This document shows positions 47,983 to 56,675 of a stretch of DNA of 64,000 bases, in pieces. The translations under genes were made by a program, and so were the position numbers. Positions within the stretch are counted from its first letter, which is position 1. Each line of letters opens with the position of its first letter. Origin of the DNA: Sulfurimonas sp. HSL3-1 (GTDB lineage: Bacteria > Campylobacterota > Campylobacteria > Campylobacterales > Sulfurimonadaceae); NCBI RefSeq assembly GCF_039645995.1, contig NZ_CP147920.1, positions 1,550,001-1,614,000 on the forward strand, given 5' to 3'. The notes below the pieces were generated by a model, which ran no database searches, was not told the origin of the DNA, and was given only the letters and a program-made list of their open reading frames with translations.

Positions 47983-48546
47983 CTAGGCGCAGTAATCGGC
48001 GAGCACGCCGCGTTTTACGTTCTCATAGGCGGACGCCCCCGCCAGTTTCTTCACGATCTCGAGCCCGAAACAGATAGCGGTACCGGGACCGCGCGACGTC
48101 ATGACGTTCGCATCTTCCACGACCGCGGCGCGCGCTCCCTGAAACCCTTCCGTCCGTATCTCCTTCTCGACACCGGGATAGGCCGTATAGTTCGGCTTCA
48201 GCACACCGGCGGCATTGAGGGCGATCGGCGCCGCACAGATGGCGCCGATCGGCTTGCCCTTGGCATCCATCTCCCCCAGCAGCGCCTGGATACCGGCATG
48301 TTCTGCAAGGCGTTTCGTGCCGCCGCCCCCGCCGGGCAGGACGATCATATCGATATCGTCCGCACCCAGCTCCCCGATGGGCGCTTCGGCCTTGACGACC
48401 AGGCCGTGTGCTCCTTCAACCTCCAGTGCGTTGTCCAATGAACGTACGAGAACGTCGATTCCTCCGCGGCGCAGCACGTCGATGACGGCAACGGCTTCGA
48501 TCTCTTCAAATCCCTCGGCCAGCGGGACCAATACTTTTTTCGGCAT
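47983..48546 (-). CDS. DJ-1/PfpI (YajL-like) protein
   Basis: The 187-residue protein begins MPKKVLVPLAEGFEEIEAVA. The nucleophile elbow is around residue 107 (AICAAPIAL, with the reactive Cys) and Glu18 is present. Family members are chaperones or deglycases protecting thiols from stress. A TACAAT -10 lies 31 bp upstream of the ATG. Confidence 0.92.
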   Translation of the reverse strand: MPKKVLVPLAEGFEEIEAVAVIDVLRRGGIDVLVRSLDNALEVEGAHGLVVKAEAPIGELGADDIDMIVLPGGGGGTKRLAEHAGIQALLGEMDAKGKPIGAICAAPIALNAAGVLKPNYTAYPGVEKEIRTEGFQGARAAVVEDANVMTSRGPGTAICFGLEIVKKLAGASAYENVKRGVLADYCA

Positions 48547-48576
48547 GTGAGACTCCTCAATCAGCTTAATAGGATA

Positions 48577-48582
48577 ATTGTA
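48577..48582 (-). promoter_or_regulatory. -10 box of the DJ-1 family gene
   Basis: TACAAT on the minus strand, about 31 bp from the ATG at 48546. Confidence 0.45.
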
Positions 48583-48611
48583 GCACGGAAGAAAAAAAGA
48601 GAGAGGAAAAT

Positions 48612-48631
48612 CCCCGGGCAGAATGCCGGGG
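48612..48631 (-). terminator. Terminator after efp
   Basis: On the minus strand the stem CCCCGGCA / TGCCCGGGG (one-base bulge) follows the efp stop codon by about eight bases and is followed by ATTTTCC. It is a rho-independent-like terminator with a short T run. Confidence 0.6.
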
Positions 48632-48639
48632 AGGCGGGA

Positions 48640-49206
48640 TTATTTTACTTTTTCGACATACTCGCCGTCAACGGTGTTGACTTTGATCGTATCGCCTTCG
48701 AGGACATGATAGGGGACCTGTACGACGGCACCCGTCTCCAGCGTCGCCGGCTTCTTGGAGCCGCTTGACGTATCGCCTTTGAAGTTCGGCGGGGTTTCGG
48801 TAACGACGAGTTCCATCGTATCCGGCGCATCGACGGAGATCGCCTGGCCGTTGTGGAAAACGATCTCCACGTTGGTACCGTCTTTGAGCCACTTCATCGC
48901 ATCTTCGCACTGCTCATACAGCAGGCCGAGCTGCTCGTAACTCTCGTTGTCCATGAACTGCAGCATTTCGCCGTCGTCGTAGAGGTACTGCATCGTTTTG
49001 TGTTCCATGTTCGGCACTTCGAACTTGTCGCCCGCATGGACCGTCTTCTCGATCACTTTTCCGTTGAGGAAACTCTTGACTTTCATACGGACGAATGCCG
49101 CACCCTTGCCCGGTTTGACGTGCTGGAACTCCACGACCTTGAAGGGTACGCCCGAGATCTCAAGGCGCACGTTTTTCTTGATGTCACCCATTCCGATTGT
49201 TGCCAT
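48640..49206 (-). CDS. efp: Translation elongation factor P
   Basis: The 188-residue protein (ATG at 49206, AAGGG upstream) has the three beta-barrel domains of [23 protein letters not shown] at the N-terminus with the modifiable residue loop at about 30-36 ([10 protein letters not shown], Lys in the loop), the [15 protein letters not shown] segment, and [20 protein letters not shown] in domain III. It helps ribosomes pass polyproline stretches. No adjacent modification gene is visible. Confidence 0.95.
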   Translation of the reverse strand: MATIGMGDIKKNVRLEISGVPFKVVEFQHVKPGKGAAFVRMKVKSFLNGKVIEKTVHAGDKFEVPNMEHKTMQYLYDDGEMLQFMDNESYEQLGLLYEQCEDAMKWLKDGTNVEIVFHNGQAISVDAPDTMELVVTETPPNFKGDTSSGSKKPATLETGAVVQVPYHVLEGDTIKVNTVDGEYVEKVK

Positions 49207-49219
49207 CATATACCCTTAG

Positions 49220-49225
49220 ATTATA
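49220..49225 (-). promoter_or_regulatory. -10 box of efp
   Basis: TATAAT on the minus strand, 13 bp before the ATG at 49206. Confidence 0.5.
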
Positions 49226-49268
49226 ATTTTCCGGGATTTTACACTATTTTCGCTAAAAAGCGGCGGGG

Positions 49269-49817
49269 TCACTGGTACCAGTGTCGCCGGATGCGCCGCC
49301 CCGATTCGTATTCGTCCACCAGAACCCGCGGCGGCGTCCCCCGCGAAAGGGTGATGATGATATTGCGCTGTCCGTCGACGATCAGCATCTCCCCGTGCTC
49401 CAACGTCTTGTAGTCGCCCCGGCTGACGTGATCGTAGACGATGCTGAGGACATGATCGTATTTAGGCAGGGTAAAACCCTCAATCGGCACTCCGTCGACG
49501 AGGTGCTGGTAGAGCAACCGCTTGGCCAACAGCAGCGTCGCAAAGAAGGTCGCCGTGCTGCGCATTGAAGAGGTCTTGACCAGGGGGCGCTGAAGGTCAC
49601 CCAGAGGGTTGATCATGTCGCTTTTGGCGCAGGCCATACCGACCATCGCGGCAAAGTGGGCTTCGCGGCTGCCGGCGTAATAGGCCGACAGTCCCGATTT
49701 GCATGCCTGCAGATAGTCGCCGTCGCGGTAGAGGGCAAGCACCTGTTTCGTATCGGCGCCGTAGCTTGAGAGCGTCAGGAGCGCCAGGAGTGTCATTAGA
49801 GGAAATAATCGCTTCAT
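49269..49817 (-). CDS. Unknown exported protein
   Basis: The protein, about 182 residues from the ATG at 49817, has a signal peptide (LFPLMTLLALLTLSSYGA) and no clear family. It is helical, with ALYRDGDYLQACKSG and DHVSRGDYKTLEHG TPR-like stretches and two cysteines. It ends close to efp in the same direction. Function unknown; periplasmic location is inferred from the signal peptide. Confidence 0.7.
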   Translation of the reverse strand: MKRLFPLMTLLALLTLSSYGADTKQVLALYRDGDYLQACKSGLSAYYAGSREAHFAAMVGMACAKSDMINPLGDLQRPLVKTSSMRSTATFFATLLLAKRLLYQHLVDGVPIEGFTLPKYDHVLSIVYDHVSRGDYKTLEHGEMLIVDGQRNIIITLSRGTPPRVLVDEYESGRRIRRHWYQ

Positions 49818-49824
49818 GGTGGGC

Positions 49825-49830
49825 ATTATA
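49825..49830 (-). promoter_or_regulatory. -10 box of the exported protein gene
   Basis: TATAAT on the minus strand, only seven bases before the ATG at 49817; the transcript would have almost no leader. Confidence 0.45.
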
Positions 49831-49912
49831 GCACTTCTGCCGACGCAAGGAAAAACGGCGTCGGGCCCCTTCCTAGTGCATCTTCAAGCAACTTTCGCTA
49901 AAATCGTCCTCC

Positions 49913-50548
49913 ATGCAGATAACGATCGATGAATATGCCAACCGCTTCAAAATGTCCAAAGAGATGATCCGCGCCAAACTGCGTGCGGGCAGACTGCCGC
50001 ATACCGTCATCGACGGCACGACCTACATTAGCGTTGAAGCGCCGGCCACGACCGCTCCCAGGCAGAGCACCCCGCAGCGGACTACCGCCGGGGCCGTCAT
50101 CATGATGTACCAAAAAGAGAATGCCGAGCTCAAGCGGAAGATCGAGGAGCTGGAGACGAAGATCGACCACCTCATCGGGGACAAGGAGCAGATGCTGCGC
50201 GAAGAGCGCGACCGCATCGAGAGCATCTATGTCTCGCGGGACGAACAGCTCAAATCCTTCCTGGAGCTTGTCAACGCCAAACTCGTGCAGGAGGGACTCA
50301 AACTCGCCTCGCATACTGAAGCGACAGAGACGGCCCCCTTCGGTGACATCCCGGCGGCCCAGCCCCTGTCCGAACAGATTGAGCTGTTCCGCTACCTCGA
50401 GGCCAAGCACTTCTCCTCTTCGGAGACGAAAACGGTCAAAAAGCGCTTCGCAAAAGCGTACGGCAGCGATATCCGCGTCATCCAGCAAAACGGCGAATTT
50501 ATCCTCGACTTCTCCAAGTACGACTACAGCGATCTTCTGGCGCGCTGA
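49913..50548 (+). CDS. DUF3972-like protein with N-terminal HTH-like segment and coiled coil
   Basis: The 211-residue protein begins MQITIDEYANRFKMSKEMIR with a helix-turn-helix-like start, followed by a coiled coil at about residues 65-115 (ENAELKRKIEELETKIDHLI and following). The C-terminal part (LFRYLEAKHFSSSETKTVKK) has a short helical domain. It resembles Campylobacterota proteins with DUF3972, but I cannot confirm the family by search. It stands upstream of the AT-rich HTH patch. Confidence 0.65.
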   Translation: MQITIDEYANRFKMSKEMIRAKLRAGRLPHTVIDGTTYISVEAPATTAPRQSTPQRTTAGAVIMMYQKENAELKRKIEELETKIDHLIGDKEQMLREERDRIESIYVSRDEQLKSFLELVNAKLVQEGLKLASHTEATETAPFGDIPAAQPLSEQIELFRYLEAKHFSSSETKTVKKRFAKAYGSDIRVIQQNGEFILDFSKYDYSDLLAR

Positions 50549-50631
50549 GCGCACCCTCAGGACATCGCCTTTCCGATAGCGTCCAACACTATATATTTGC
50601 CCTCATCCATCCTCTCCCGATAAATTATTTT

Positions 50632-50649
50632 TATACGGAATACCGTATA
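50632..50649. promoter_or_regulatory. TATACGG inverted repeat, candidate autoregulatory operator
   Basis: TATACGG-AATA-CCGTATA is a perfect 7-4-7 repeat. A further TATACGG half site is at 50735-50741 and a TATACGA at 50653-50659, all in the AT-rich leader of the small HTH gene at 50783. They look like sites for a dimeric repressor acting on that gene. Confidence 0.55.
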
Positions 50650-50782
50650 AAATATACGATTTAATGTAATCTTTGTGTATTTTATAGTATTTATATACCT
50701 CTATTTTCTATAAATGTACTATTATTGTATTTTATATACGGTTTTTTGCTTTATTTAAGAATCCTTCTTCTACAATGGAGCA

Positions 50783-51028
50783 ATGGAACACTCCGATCTT
50801 TTCAATATTCTGCACAATGCGGTGGAAGCCCAGGGCAACGGCAAGAAGATCACTCAAAAAGAGATGGCGTCGCTGCTCGGGGTCTCCATGCGCACCTATC
50901 AGGACTGGCGTTTGGGCAATGCGAAGCCGCAGGCTGCCAGGGCCGTCATGCAGATGCTGGGGAAGCTCGAAGACGACGACATCATCAGGGTCGTGCGAAA
51001 AATCAACCGATTGGAGGAAGCCTCATGA
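50783..51028 (+). CDS. Small HTH (XRE/antitoxin-like) DNA-binding protein
   Basis: The 81-residue protein contains KKITQKEMASLLGVSMRTYQ then DWRLGNAKP, the pattern of a helix-turn-helix with recognition helix SMRTYQDWRLG. It begins MEHSDLFNILHNAVEAQGNG. No ribosome binding site is evident, but a TAAGAATCC lies before it. Its upstream region is AT-rich with palindromic sites, so it probably represses itself. The next gene starts with an ATGA overlap. Confidence 0.7.
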   Translation: MEHSDLFNILHNAVEAQGNGKKITQKEMASLLGVSMRTYQDWRLGNAKPQAARAVMQMLGKLEDDDIIRVVRKINRLEEAS

Positions 51029-51198
51029 CGACATTGACACAAAAAGAGCGTGAAGATCTGCAGTCCGTTTTCAATTCAATTTCCGATAGCGAACCGACAC
51101 GGGGCGCCAAACTATGCCGTATAAAGAATATAATTTTTATTTATATTCAGTCTCGTTTCCACCATCTACTGAAAAAACGGGTTTCCTACCAAAAATAG
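51025..51198 (+). CDS. Unknown 57-residue protein, partner of the small HTH gene
   Basis: It overlaps the HTH gene's stop codon (ATGA) and has GGAGG seven bases upstream. It begins MTTLTQKEREDLQSVFNSIS, then becomes AT-rich and ends in a basic, aromatic segment (YIQSRFHHLLKKRVSYQK). It might be a truncated gene or a small toxin-like partner of the HTH protein. No known family. Confidence 0.55.
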   Translation: MTTLTQKEREDLQSVFNSISDSEPTRGAKLCRIKNIIFIYIQSRFHHLLKKRVSYQK

Positions 51199-51271
51199 GC
51201 ACTTCCGGGGGACAAATCCCCCCATTTCCCCCCAAAATCAATCACTTGAAGATAAATTTAAGCAAACAGAC

Positions 51272-51277
51272 TATAAA
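51272..51277 (+). promoter_or_regulatory. -10 box of the HU gene
   Basis: TATAAA, about 87 bp before the HU start codon; weak. Confidence 0.35.
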
Positions 51278-51363
51278 GTAACCGTCAGAACAGCTTTGCG
51301 AGCGCCAATCCCCTAAATTGCGTGCTCCAAGAGGTGTTATATTTCAATGACTTGGAGCGTTTT

Positions 51364-51648
51364 ATGAACAAAGCACAGTTTGTCGAACTGGTTCAGAAGC
51401 ACGGTGACTACAAAACTAAAGCAGAGGCAGAAGCTGCCATTAAAGCATTCGCGGATGCGGTAACGGAAGCACTCGTCGCAAAAGAGGATGTCACACTTGT
51501 TGGTTTCGGTAGCTTCACATCTGCCCTTCAAAAGGGAAAAAGCGGTACGGTTCCGGGTACGGACAAAAGCTACACAACAGCGGACAAAATGGTTCCGAAG
51601 TTCAAAGCAGGAAAAGGTCTCAAAGACCGCGTTGCCGAAGGCAAATAA
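51364..51648 (+). CDS. HU-family DNA-binding protein
   Basis: The 94-residue histone-like protein from the ATG at 51364 (GGAG upstream) has MNKAQFVELVQKHGDYKTKA, the VTLVGFGSFTSALQKGKSGT beta-arm and the C-terminal PKFKAGKGLKDRV. It bends and compacts DNA. The beta-arm lacks the usual Pro at the tip (RNP) and reads VPGTDKSY, a variation seen in Campylobacterota HU. Confidence 0.92.
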   Translation: MNKAQFVELVQKHGDYKTKAEAEAAIKAFADAVTEALVAKEDVTLVGFGSFTSALQKGKSGTVPGTDKSYTTADKMVPKFKAGKGLKDRVAEGK

Positions 51649-51790
51649 CTCCTCACTCCGGCCGCGTGCCGCGGCCCGCTTTCCCCATACAACCATTAAC
51701 TTCTGATTCTAATCCCTTCATAACCCATTTCAGACAGGATTCTTCTGGCACACTCATGCCCATAAACATCTATGCATGCAAAGGCACCCT

Positions 51791-52183
51791 ATGGAAAAAG
51801 TGACCAAAACGGAACAGGAGTGGCGTGCGCAGCTCTCGCCGGAAGCCTACCACGTCTGCCGCGAGCACGGTACGGAAGCCCCCTTCAGCGGAAAATTCTA
51901 CCAGCACAAAGGCGACGGTGTCTACCGCTGCGTCTGCTGTGACGCGCCGCTCTTTACCTCGGATACGAAGTTCGATTCGGGGACGGGCTGGCCGAGCTAT
52001 TTCGAACCCTACAGCGACGAGGCACTGGTCGAGATCAAAGATACGAGTTTAGGGATGACGAGGGTGGAGGTAAGGTGCGCGCGCTGTGACGCCCACCTGG
52101 GGCATGTCTTTCCCGACGGTCCGGAACCGACGGGGCTGCGCTACTGCATCAACTCCGTCTGCCTGACCTTCGATGAGGGGTGA
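51791..52183 (+). CDS. msrB: Methionine sulfoxide reductase MsrB
   Basis: The 131-residue enzyme from the ATG at 51791 (AAGG six bases upstream) has the zinc-binding CVCC and CARC pairs, [11 protein letters not shown] and the catalytic cysteine in [10 protein letters not shown]. It reduces the R-epimer of methionine sulfoxide. It is a single-domain form with no MsrA fusion. Confidence 0.95.
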   Translation: MEKVTKTEQEWRAQLSPEAYHVCREHGTEAPFSGKFYQHKGDGVYRCVCCDAPLFTSDTKFDSGTGWPSYFEPYSDEALVEIKDTSLGMTRVEVRCARCDAHLGHVFPDGPEPTGLRYCINSVCLTFDEG

Positions 52184-52185
52184 AT

Positions 52186-52695
52186 TTAGAAGTTGACGGC
52201 CAGACCGATCATGTAGTTGTTCATCGCCTCGGACGTGTTGACATACTCGACGTAGAGGTCCAGCTGGTTGTTCAGCTCGTACATTCCGGCAATACCGCCC
52301 GAAATCGCCAGATCGCCGCGTGAGTGAAGCTCGTCGCCGAGGTTCGGGAGAATGAGACCGAATTTCGGGCGGACTTTGAAGGCGGAACCCGGGATATCGA
52401 TCGTATAGGTCGCATAAACACCGAGGGTCGTGACATCGATCTTGTTGTTGCTGTTACTGATCTCCGGTGCAACCAGGGATGTACTCAGCTCCGCTTCCAC
52501 GCCGAGGTTTTTCAGCACAGTGTCAAGCTCCAGACCGCCCTTGATCGCCAGACCGACGCCGTCGTCGACATGTTTCGGCATCGCTTCGAGACCGATACCC
52601 GCACCGACGTAGAAACCGTTACTGCCCTGCTGCTGGGCGTAGAGAGAAGATGAGAGCAGCACTGCCGCTGCGACTGATACAATTTTTTTCATCAT
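52186..52695 (-). CDS. Outer-membrane beta-barrel protein
   Basis: The 169-residue protein has a signal peptide (MMKKIVSVAAAVLLSSSLYA) and a beta-barrel pattern (GFYVGAGIGLEAMP; YATYTIDIPGSAFKVRPKF) ending in the aromatic MIGLAVNF, typical of OmpA-like/OmpW-like small porins. A TATAAT box lies about 28 bp upstream. Its role is unknown. Confidence 0.85.
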   Translation of the reverse strand: MMKKIVSVAAAVLLSSSLYAQQQGSNGFYVGAGIGLEAMPKHVDDGVGLAIKGGLELDTVLKNLGVEAELSTSLVAPEISNSNNKIDVTTLGVYATYTIDIPGSAFKVRPKFGLILPNLGDELHSRGDLAISGGIAGMYELNNQLDLYVEYVNTSEAMNNYMIGLAVNF

Positions 52696-52722
52696 TTTGT
52701 CCTTTCTATTGTTATGGCCGGC

Positions 52723-52728
52723 ATTATA
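52723..52728 (-). promoter_or_regulatory. -10 box of the outer-membrane protein gene
   Basis: TATAAT on the minus strand, 28 bp before the ATG at 52695. A plus-strand TATAAT for the PPIase gene is 12 bases away. Confidence 0.5.
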
Positions 52729-52739
52729 GCACCATGAGA

Positions 52740-52745
52740 TATAAT
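52740..52745 (+). promoter_or_regulatory. -10 box of the PPIase gene
   Basis: TATAAT, 22 bp before the ATG at 52767. Confidence 0.5.
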
Positions 52746-52766
52746 GGCGGAAAAAAAGGAGAGCCT

Positions 52767-53306
52767 ATGCGAAAATTTTTCGCCTTTACCATCCTCTTTC
52801 TTGCTGCAGCAGCCCTCTTCGGCGCACCGGCCAAACACCCCCATGTCCTTCTGAAAACGAACCAGGGAACGATCGAACTCGAGATCCGTGAAGACCTCGC
52901 TCCCCTGGCGGCGGAAAACTTCCTCACCCACGTCAAAGAAGGCTACTACGACGGGATCATCTTCCACCGTATCATCAAGGGTTTCATGATCCAGGGCGGC
53001 GACCCGACAGGCACCGGCCGCGGCGGCGAATCCATCTGGCACAAACCCTTCAAAAACGAGTACGCCCCCAACGTCATCTTCGACAAACCGGGTATCCTTG
53101 CCATGGCCAACGCGGGGCGCAATACCAACGGCAGCCAGTTCTTTATTACAACGGCGGGGGCCCCCTGGCTGAACGGCGGCTACACGATCTTCGGTTATGT
53201 CGTCAAAGGGATGGATGTTGTTTATAAACTGGAAGGGGTCCGCACAGGCAGACAGGACCGTCCGCTGGAGGCGCAGACGATTCTCAAGGCAAGCGTCGCC
53301 GAGTAG
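52767..53306 (+). CDS. Cyclophilin-type peptidylprolyl isomerase
   Basis: The 179-residue protein has a signal peptide (MRKFFAFTILFLAAAALFGA) and a cyclophilin domain: FHRIIKGFMIQGGDPTGTGR, FKNEYAPN and SQFFITTAGAPWLNGGYTIF. It catalyses cis-trans isomerisation of prolyl bonds, here in the periplasm. AAAAAAGGAGAG precedes the ATG. Confidence 0.94.
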   Translation: MRKFFAFTILFLAAAALFGAPAKHPHVLLKTNQGTIELEIREDLAPLAAENFLTHVKEGYYDGIIFHRIIKGFMIQGGDPTGTGRGGESIWHKPFKNEYAPNVIFDKPGILAMANAGRNTNGSQFFITTAGAPWLNGGYTIFGYVVKGMDVVYKLEGVRTGRQDRPLEAQTILKASVAE

Positions 53307-53312
53307 CGGCGC

Positions 53313-54899
53313 TTAGAGCATCATGCCGCGGATCGTGTAGAAGATCGCGGCGGATAGCACGGCGGCAGCGGGAACCGTGATCACCCATGCCGCAATAATC
53401 TTCTTGATCGCATCGCGCTTGACATATTTGATCTTCTCGGCGCGCTTGAGCTGCTTCTTATCAATACGGATCTTCTCCTCTTCTTCCTCGATCATCTGGT
53501 ACAGCTGGACGATACGCTCGTAATCCTCCTGGCTTTTGCCCTCTTTCGCCTCCAGGGTCTCCTTCTCGGCGTTCATTGCATTCAGGACCTTCTCATCCTC
53601 GGCCAGCTGACGGCGCTCGACGCGGATCAGCTCCTCCTCTTTCGTATGGTAGAGGAATTCGCGCAGGAAACCGACGCCGAAGACGCCGCCGATGGCGATG
53701 TGCGTGGAGCTGACCGGCAGGCCGAGCTGTGATGCGACGATGACCGTAATGGCCGCCGCCATCGCGATGCTGTAGGCGCGGACCTGGTCGAGCTCGGTGA
53801 TCTCGCTGCCGACGGTGCGGATCAGCTTCGGACCGTAGAGTGCCAGCCCCAGCGCGATCCCGATGGCGCCGACGAGCATGACCCACATCGGGATACTCGC
53901 CTTGGTGCTGATAACGCTGTGCTGCACGGCATCGGCAATCCCCGCCAATGGACCGACGGCGTTGGCGACGTCGTTCGCCCCGTGGGCGAAGCTGAGCAGC
54001 GCCGCGGCGAAGATCAGGGGAATCGTAAAGAGCTTGTTGACGTCGTCACGATGGTTGCGCAGCGACACTGCTGCCGTGGCGACCATCGGCTTGACCATAA
54101 AATAGATCGCGACGGCCGCGGCAAATCCGATCCCCAATGCCGTCGGAAAATCGATTTTGACGATATGCTTGACCCCTTTGAGCATTAGGTAGGTGACGAA
54201 GGCCCACCCCATCACCGCGACATAGAGCGGGACCATTTTCTTCATGGCGCTCAGTTTATCCTCTTTGTAGATCATCGTCTTCTTAATGGTAAAGAGGAAG
54301 AGCGCGGCGATCACCCCGCCGAGCAGCGGTGAGATCACCCAGCTGGCGGCGATGGTACCCATCGTGCCCCAGGCAACGGCGCCAAAACCAGAAGCGGCGA
54401 TCCCCGCCCCCATGACGCCGCCCACGATGGAGTGCGTCGTCGAGACCGGCGCGCCCATCGTCGTTGCCAGGTTGAGCCAGAGCCCGCCGGCCAGCAGCGC
54501 CGCCGTCATGGCCCAGATAAACTGGGAGGCATCGACGAAGGCTGCAGGATCAATGATCCCTTTTTTGATCGTCCCGACGACGTCGCCGCCGGCAATAATG
54601 GCCCCGCTGGCTTCAAAAATGGCGGCGATAATGATCGCGCCGCCCATCGTCAGTGCCCGGGAACCTACGGCCGGTCCCACATTGTTGGCGACATCGTTCG
54701 CCCCGATGTTCAGCGCCATGTAGGCACCGAAGAGCGCGGCAATCGCCAGAAAGAGGCTGTTGGTGACGCCGGAGTGCGTTACCGAGCTGTAAAAGAGTAC
54801 GCCGACCATGAAAAAGAGGGCCAGCCCCAGTTTCGTAAAATCGTTTTTCGAGCTTTTGACAGCCTTCTTCTCCATTTTTTTGACGGTTCTAATATCCAT
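53313..54899 (-). CDS. Low-affinity inorganic phosphate transporter (PiT)
   Basis: The 528-residue transporter has two PiT repeats: GANDVANNVGPAVGSRALTM and ANDVANAVGPLAGI, about ten membrane helices and a long cytoplasmic coiled-coil insert (EKETLEAKEGKSQEDYERIV). It takes up phosphate or metal-phosphate. It is the last gene in the folP-side cluster, 20 bp downstream of folP. Confidence 0.93.
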   Translation of the reverse strand: MDIRTVKKMEKKAVKSSKNDFTKLGLALFFMVGVLFYSSVTHSGVTNSLFLAIAALFGAYMALNIGANDVANNVGPAVGSRALTMGGAIIIAAIFEASGAIIAGGDVVGTIKKGIIDPAAFVDASQFIWAMTAALLAGGLWLNLATTMGAPVSTTHSIVGGVMGAGIAASGFGAVAWGTMGTIAASWVISPLLGGVIAALFLFTIKKTMIYKEDKLSAMKKMVPLYVAVMGWAFVTYLMLKGVKHIVKIDFPTALGIGFAAAVAIYFMVKPMVATAAVSLRNHRDDVNKLFTIPLIFAAALLSFAHGANDVANAVGPLAGIADAVQHSVISTKASIPMWVMLVGAIGIALGLALYGPKLIRTVGSEITELDQVRAYSIAMAAAITVIVASQLGLPVSSTHIAIGGVFGVGFLREFLYHTKEEELIRVERRQLAEDEKVLNAMNAEKETLEAKEGKSQEDYERIVQLYQMIEEEEEKIRIDKKQLKRAEKIKYVKRDAIKKIIAAWVITVPAAAVLSAAIFYTIRGMML

Positions 54900-54919
54900 C
54901 GTTTCTCCCCAATTGATGT

Positions 54920-56062
54920 TTATAAGTGATAAAGCGCCTCGTAAACCTTCAGCGCCTGAGCATGTGCCTTGACGTCATGCACCCGTATGATCTCTGCGCC
55001 GTTGCGCACGGCTTCGAGATGCAGAGCCAGCGTTCCCGGTAACCGCTCAAACGGTTCGGAGGGAACAATTTTAGCAATCATCGACTTACGGCTTGCCCCG
55101 ACGAGCAGCGGGTATCCGAAGCGTCTGAAATGCTCCAGGTCGCGGATAAGTTTGAGGTTGTGTTCCAGGCTCTTTCCGAAGCCGATGCCTACATCCAGCA
55201 CGATCTCTTCGACCCCGTACGCCTTTGCCTTGGCGATGCGGGATTCGAAAAAGTCGCCCAGCTCCCCGAAAAGATCGTCGTACTCCGGCTGCGACTGCAT
55301 CGTCTGCGGGGTGCCCTGCATATGCATGATCACCGCCGTGGCGCCGTATTCGCCGCAGAGCTTCGCCACCGCGTCGTCGGCCAGACCGGTAATGTCGTTG
55401 ACGATCGTAAATCCCCGCTCCAGGGCATAAGAGAGCACCGAAGGCGCGTAACTATCCAAGCTGAAGTCCGCGCGCTCGTAGAGGCGGTGGGCGTAGGCCG
55501 CATCGATAACGGGCTTCACCCGTTCAAGCTCTTCCTCTGCCGGTACCGCCGCGGAGCCCGGCCGGGAGGAGACCCCGCCGAGATCGATGATCTGGGCCCC
55601 CTCCTCGATCATCGTTTCGATCCGTTCGACCGCGGCGGCATCTTTGAAACGGCTTCCCGAAAAGAAGCTGTCCTCGTTGGTGTTGACGATCCCCATGATC
55701 TTCGCCGCTCCGGGCTTTTTCACCCCGGCAAAACGCTTCAGCTCGAAGGCCACCTCCTTGAGCCCGAAGGGCTGGGCCAGCTCCTTGCGGGAAAGCTCTT
55801 CAAGCTGCCGCGTCGTCGCCAGCAGCAGGGCATCGACCCGCGGGGTCTGCGCCAGGATCGTCCCCTTGGGCACTGCCAGGTCCGCCCCGACGGAGAGGGC
55901 GTCCTGTTTGAGGATATTGGCCGCGCCGACATGCAGGTCGCGAATGTAAATGAAATGGAGCGCCGCCTTGGCCGCGAGGATCTTCCGTCCCCCGGCGTCG
56001 ACATCGAGACGCGCCAGCAGCGTCCGAATGTCGCTCTGCGTCGAGAGGCGTTCAACCCGCAC
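54920..56062 (-). CDS. folP: Dihydropteroate synthase with N-terminal extension
   Basis: Makes dihydropteroate from pABA and hydroxymethyl-dihydropterin pyrophosphate. The C-terminal part has the signatures IMGIVNTNEDSFFSGSRF, DLGGVSSRPGSAAVPAEEE and VLDVGIGFGKSLEHN. An N-terminal extension of about 120 residues (MRVERLSTQSDIRTLLARLD) is typical of Campylobacterota FolP. The start overlaps the delta' gene by 11 bp. Confidence 0.92.
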   Translation of the reverse strand: MRVERLSTQSDIRTLLARLDVDAGGRKILAAKAALHFIYIRDLHVGAANILKQDALSVGADLAVPKGTILAQTPRVDALLLATTRQLEELSRKELAQPFGLKEVAFELKRFAGVKKPGAAKIMGIVNTNEDSFFSGSRFKDAAAVERIETMIEEGAQIIDLGGVSSRPGSAAVPAEEELERVKPVIDAAYAHRLYERADFSLDSYAPSVLSYALERGFTIVNDITGLADDAVAKLCGEYGATAVIMHMQGTPQTMQSQPEYDDLFGELGDFFESRIAKAKAYGVEEIVLDVGIGFGKSLEHNLKLIRDLEHFRRFGYPLLVGASRKSMIAKIVPSEPFERLPGTLALHLEAVRNGAEIIRVHDVKAHAQALKVYEALYHL

Positions 56063-56675
56063 GACGCTGCTCCGGCAGAAAGGGCATCAGTACCGTCAAC
56101 AGGACGTTCTGCAGCCGGGCGTTTACTTCCAGCAGCCGGAACGCCCGTGCGAAAGCGTCGAGCTGCTCCGTGCTCAACGGAAGTTTCTCGACAACGCTCG
56201 CCTGGTAGAAAAGCCGCTCGATCAGCGCCTTGGACTCGTGGCGGTCCATCCGTCCTACCGAGGTGACGAAGCCGTACAGCGCCCCCAGGTCGAGCGATCC
56301 CAGGGTCAGCTCCACCCCCTGCGGCGCTTCGCCGGAGAGCTCGTTGAGGATCGGCAGGCGCGAACGTACCGTCGGCAGCAGCACCGACTTGCTCGGCGCG
56401 ATGATGACGAGGGCGATATTGGTGGGAGGTTCTTCAAGCAGTTTGAGCAGGGCGTTCTGGGAGTAGATGTTGAACTGCTTTGCCGCCAGGACGACGTATT
56501 TCAGCGACGCCTCGCTGATATAGGCTTCGGCGATGACCGCTTTAGCGTCCTCGATGAGGAAATCGTCGCGGACGAAACCGACGACGCGGCTAGGGTGCAC
56601 CGCCTTTTTGAAAGCCTCGAAGCGCTCCTCGATCTCCTCGGCGAGGATGATGTGGCTGCGTTCGAAACTACTCAT
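56052..56675 (-). CDS. holB: DNA polymerase III subunit delta' (HobB-like)
   Basis: The 207-residue protein has the clamp-loader segments VVLAAKQFNIYSQNALLKLL and PSKSVLLPTVRSRLPILNEL. It lacks a P-loop and is much shorter than typical HolB, as in Campylobacterota. It loads the sliding clamp. It overlaps hobA upstream (8 bp) and folP downstream. Confidence 0.85.
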   Translation of the reverse strand: MSSFERSHIILAEEIEERFEAFKKAVHPSRVVGFVRDDFLIEDAKAVIAEAYISEASLKYVVLAAKQFNIYSQNALLKLLEEPPTNIALVIIAPSKSVLLPTVRSRLPILNELSGEAPQGVELTLGSLDLGALYGFVTSVGRMDRHESKALIERLFYQASVVEKLPLSTEQLDAFARAFRLLEVNARLQNVLLTVLMPFLPEQRRAG

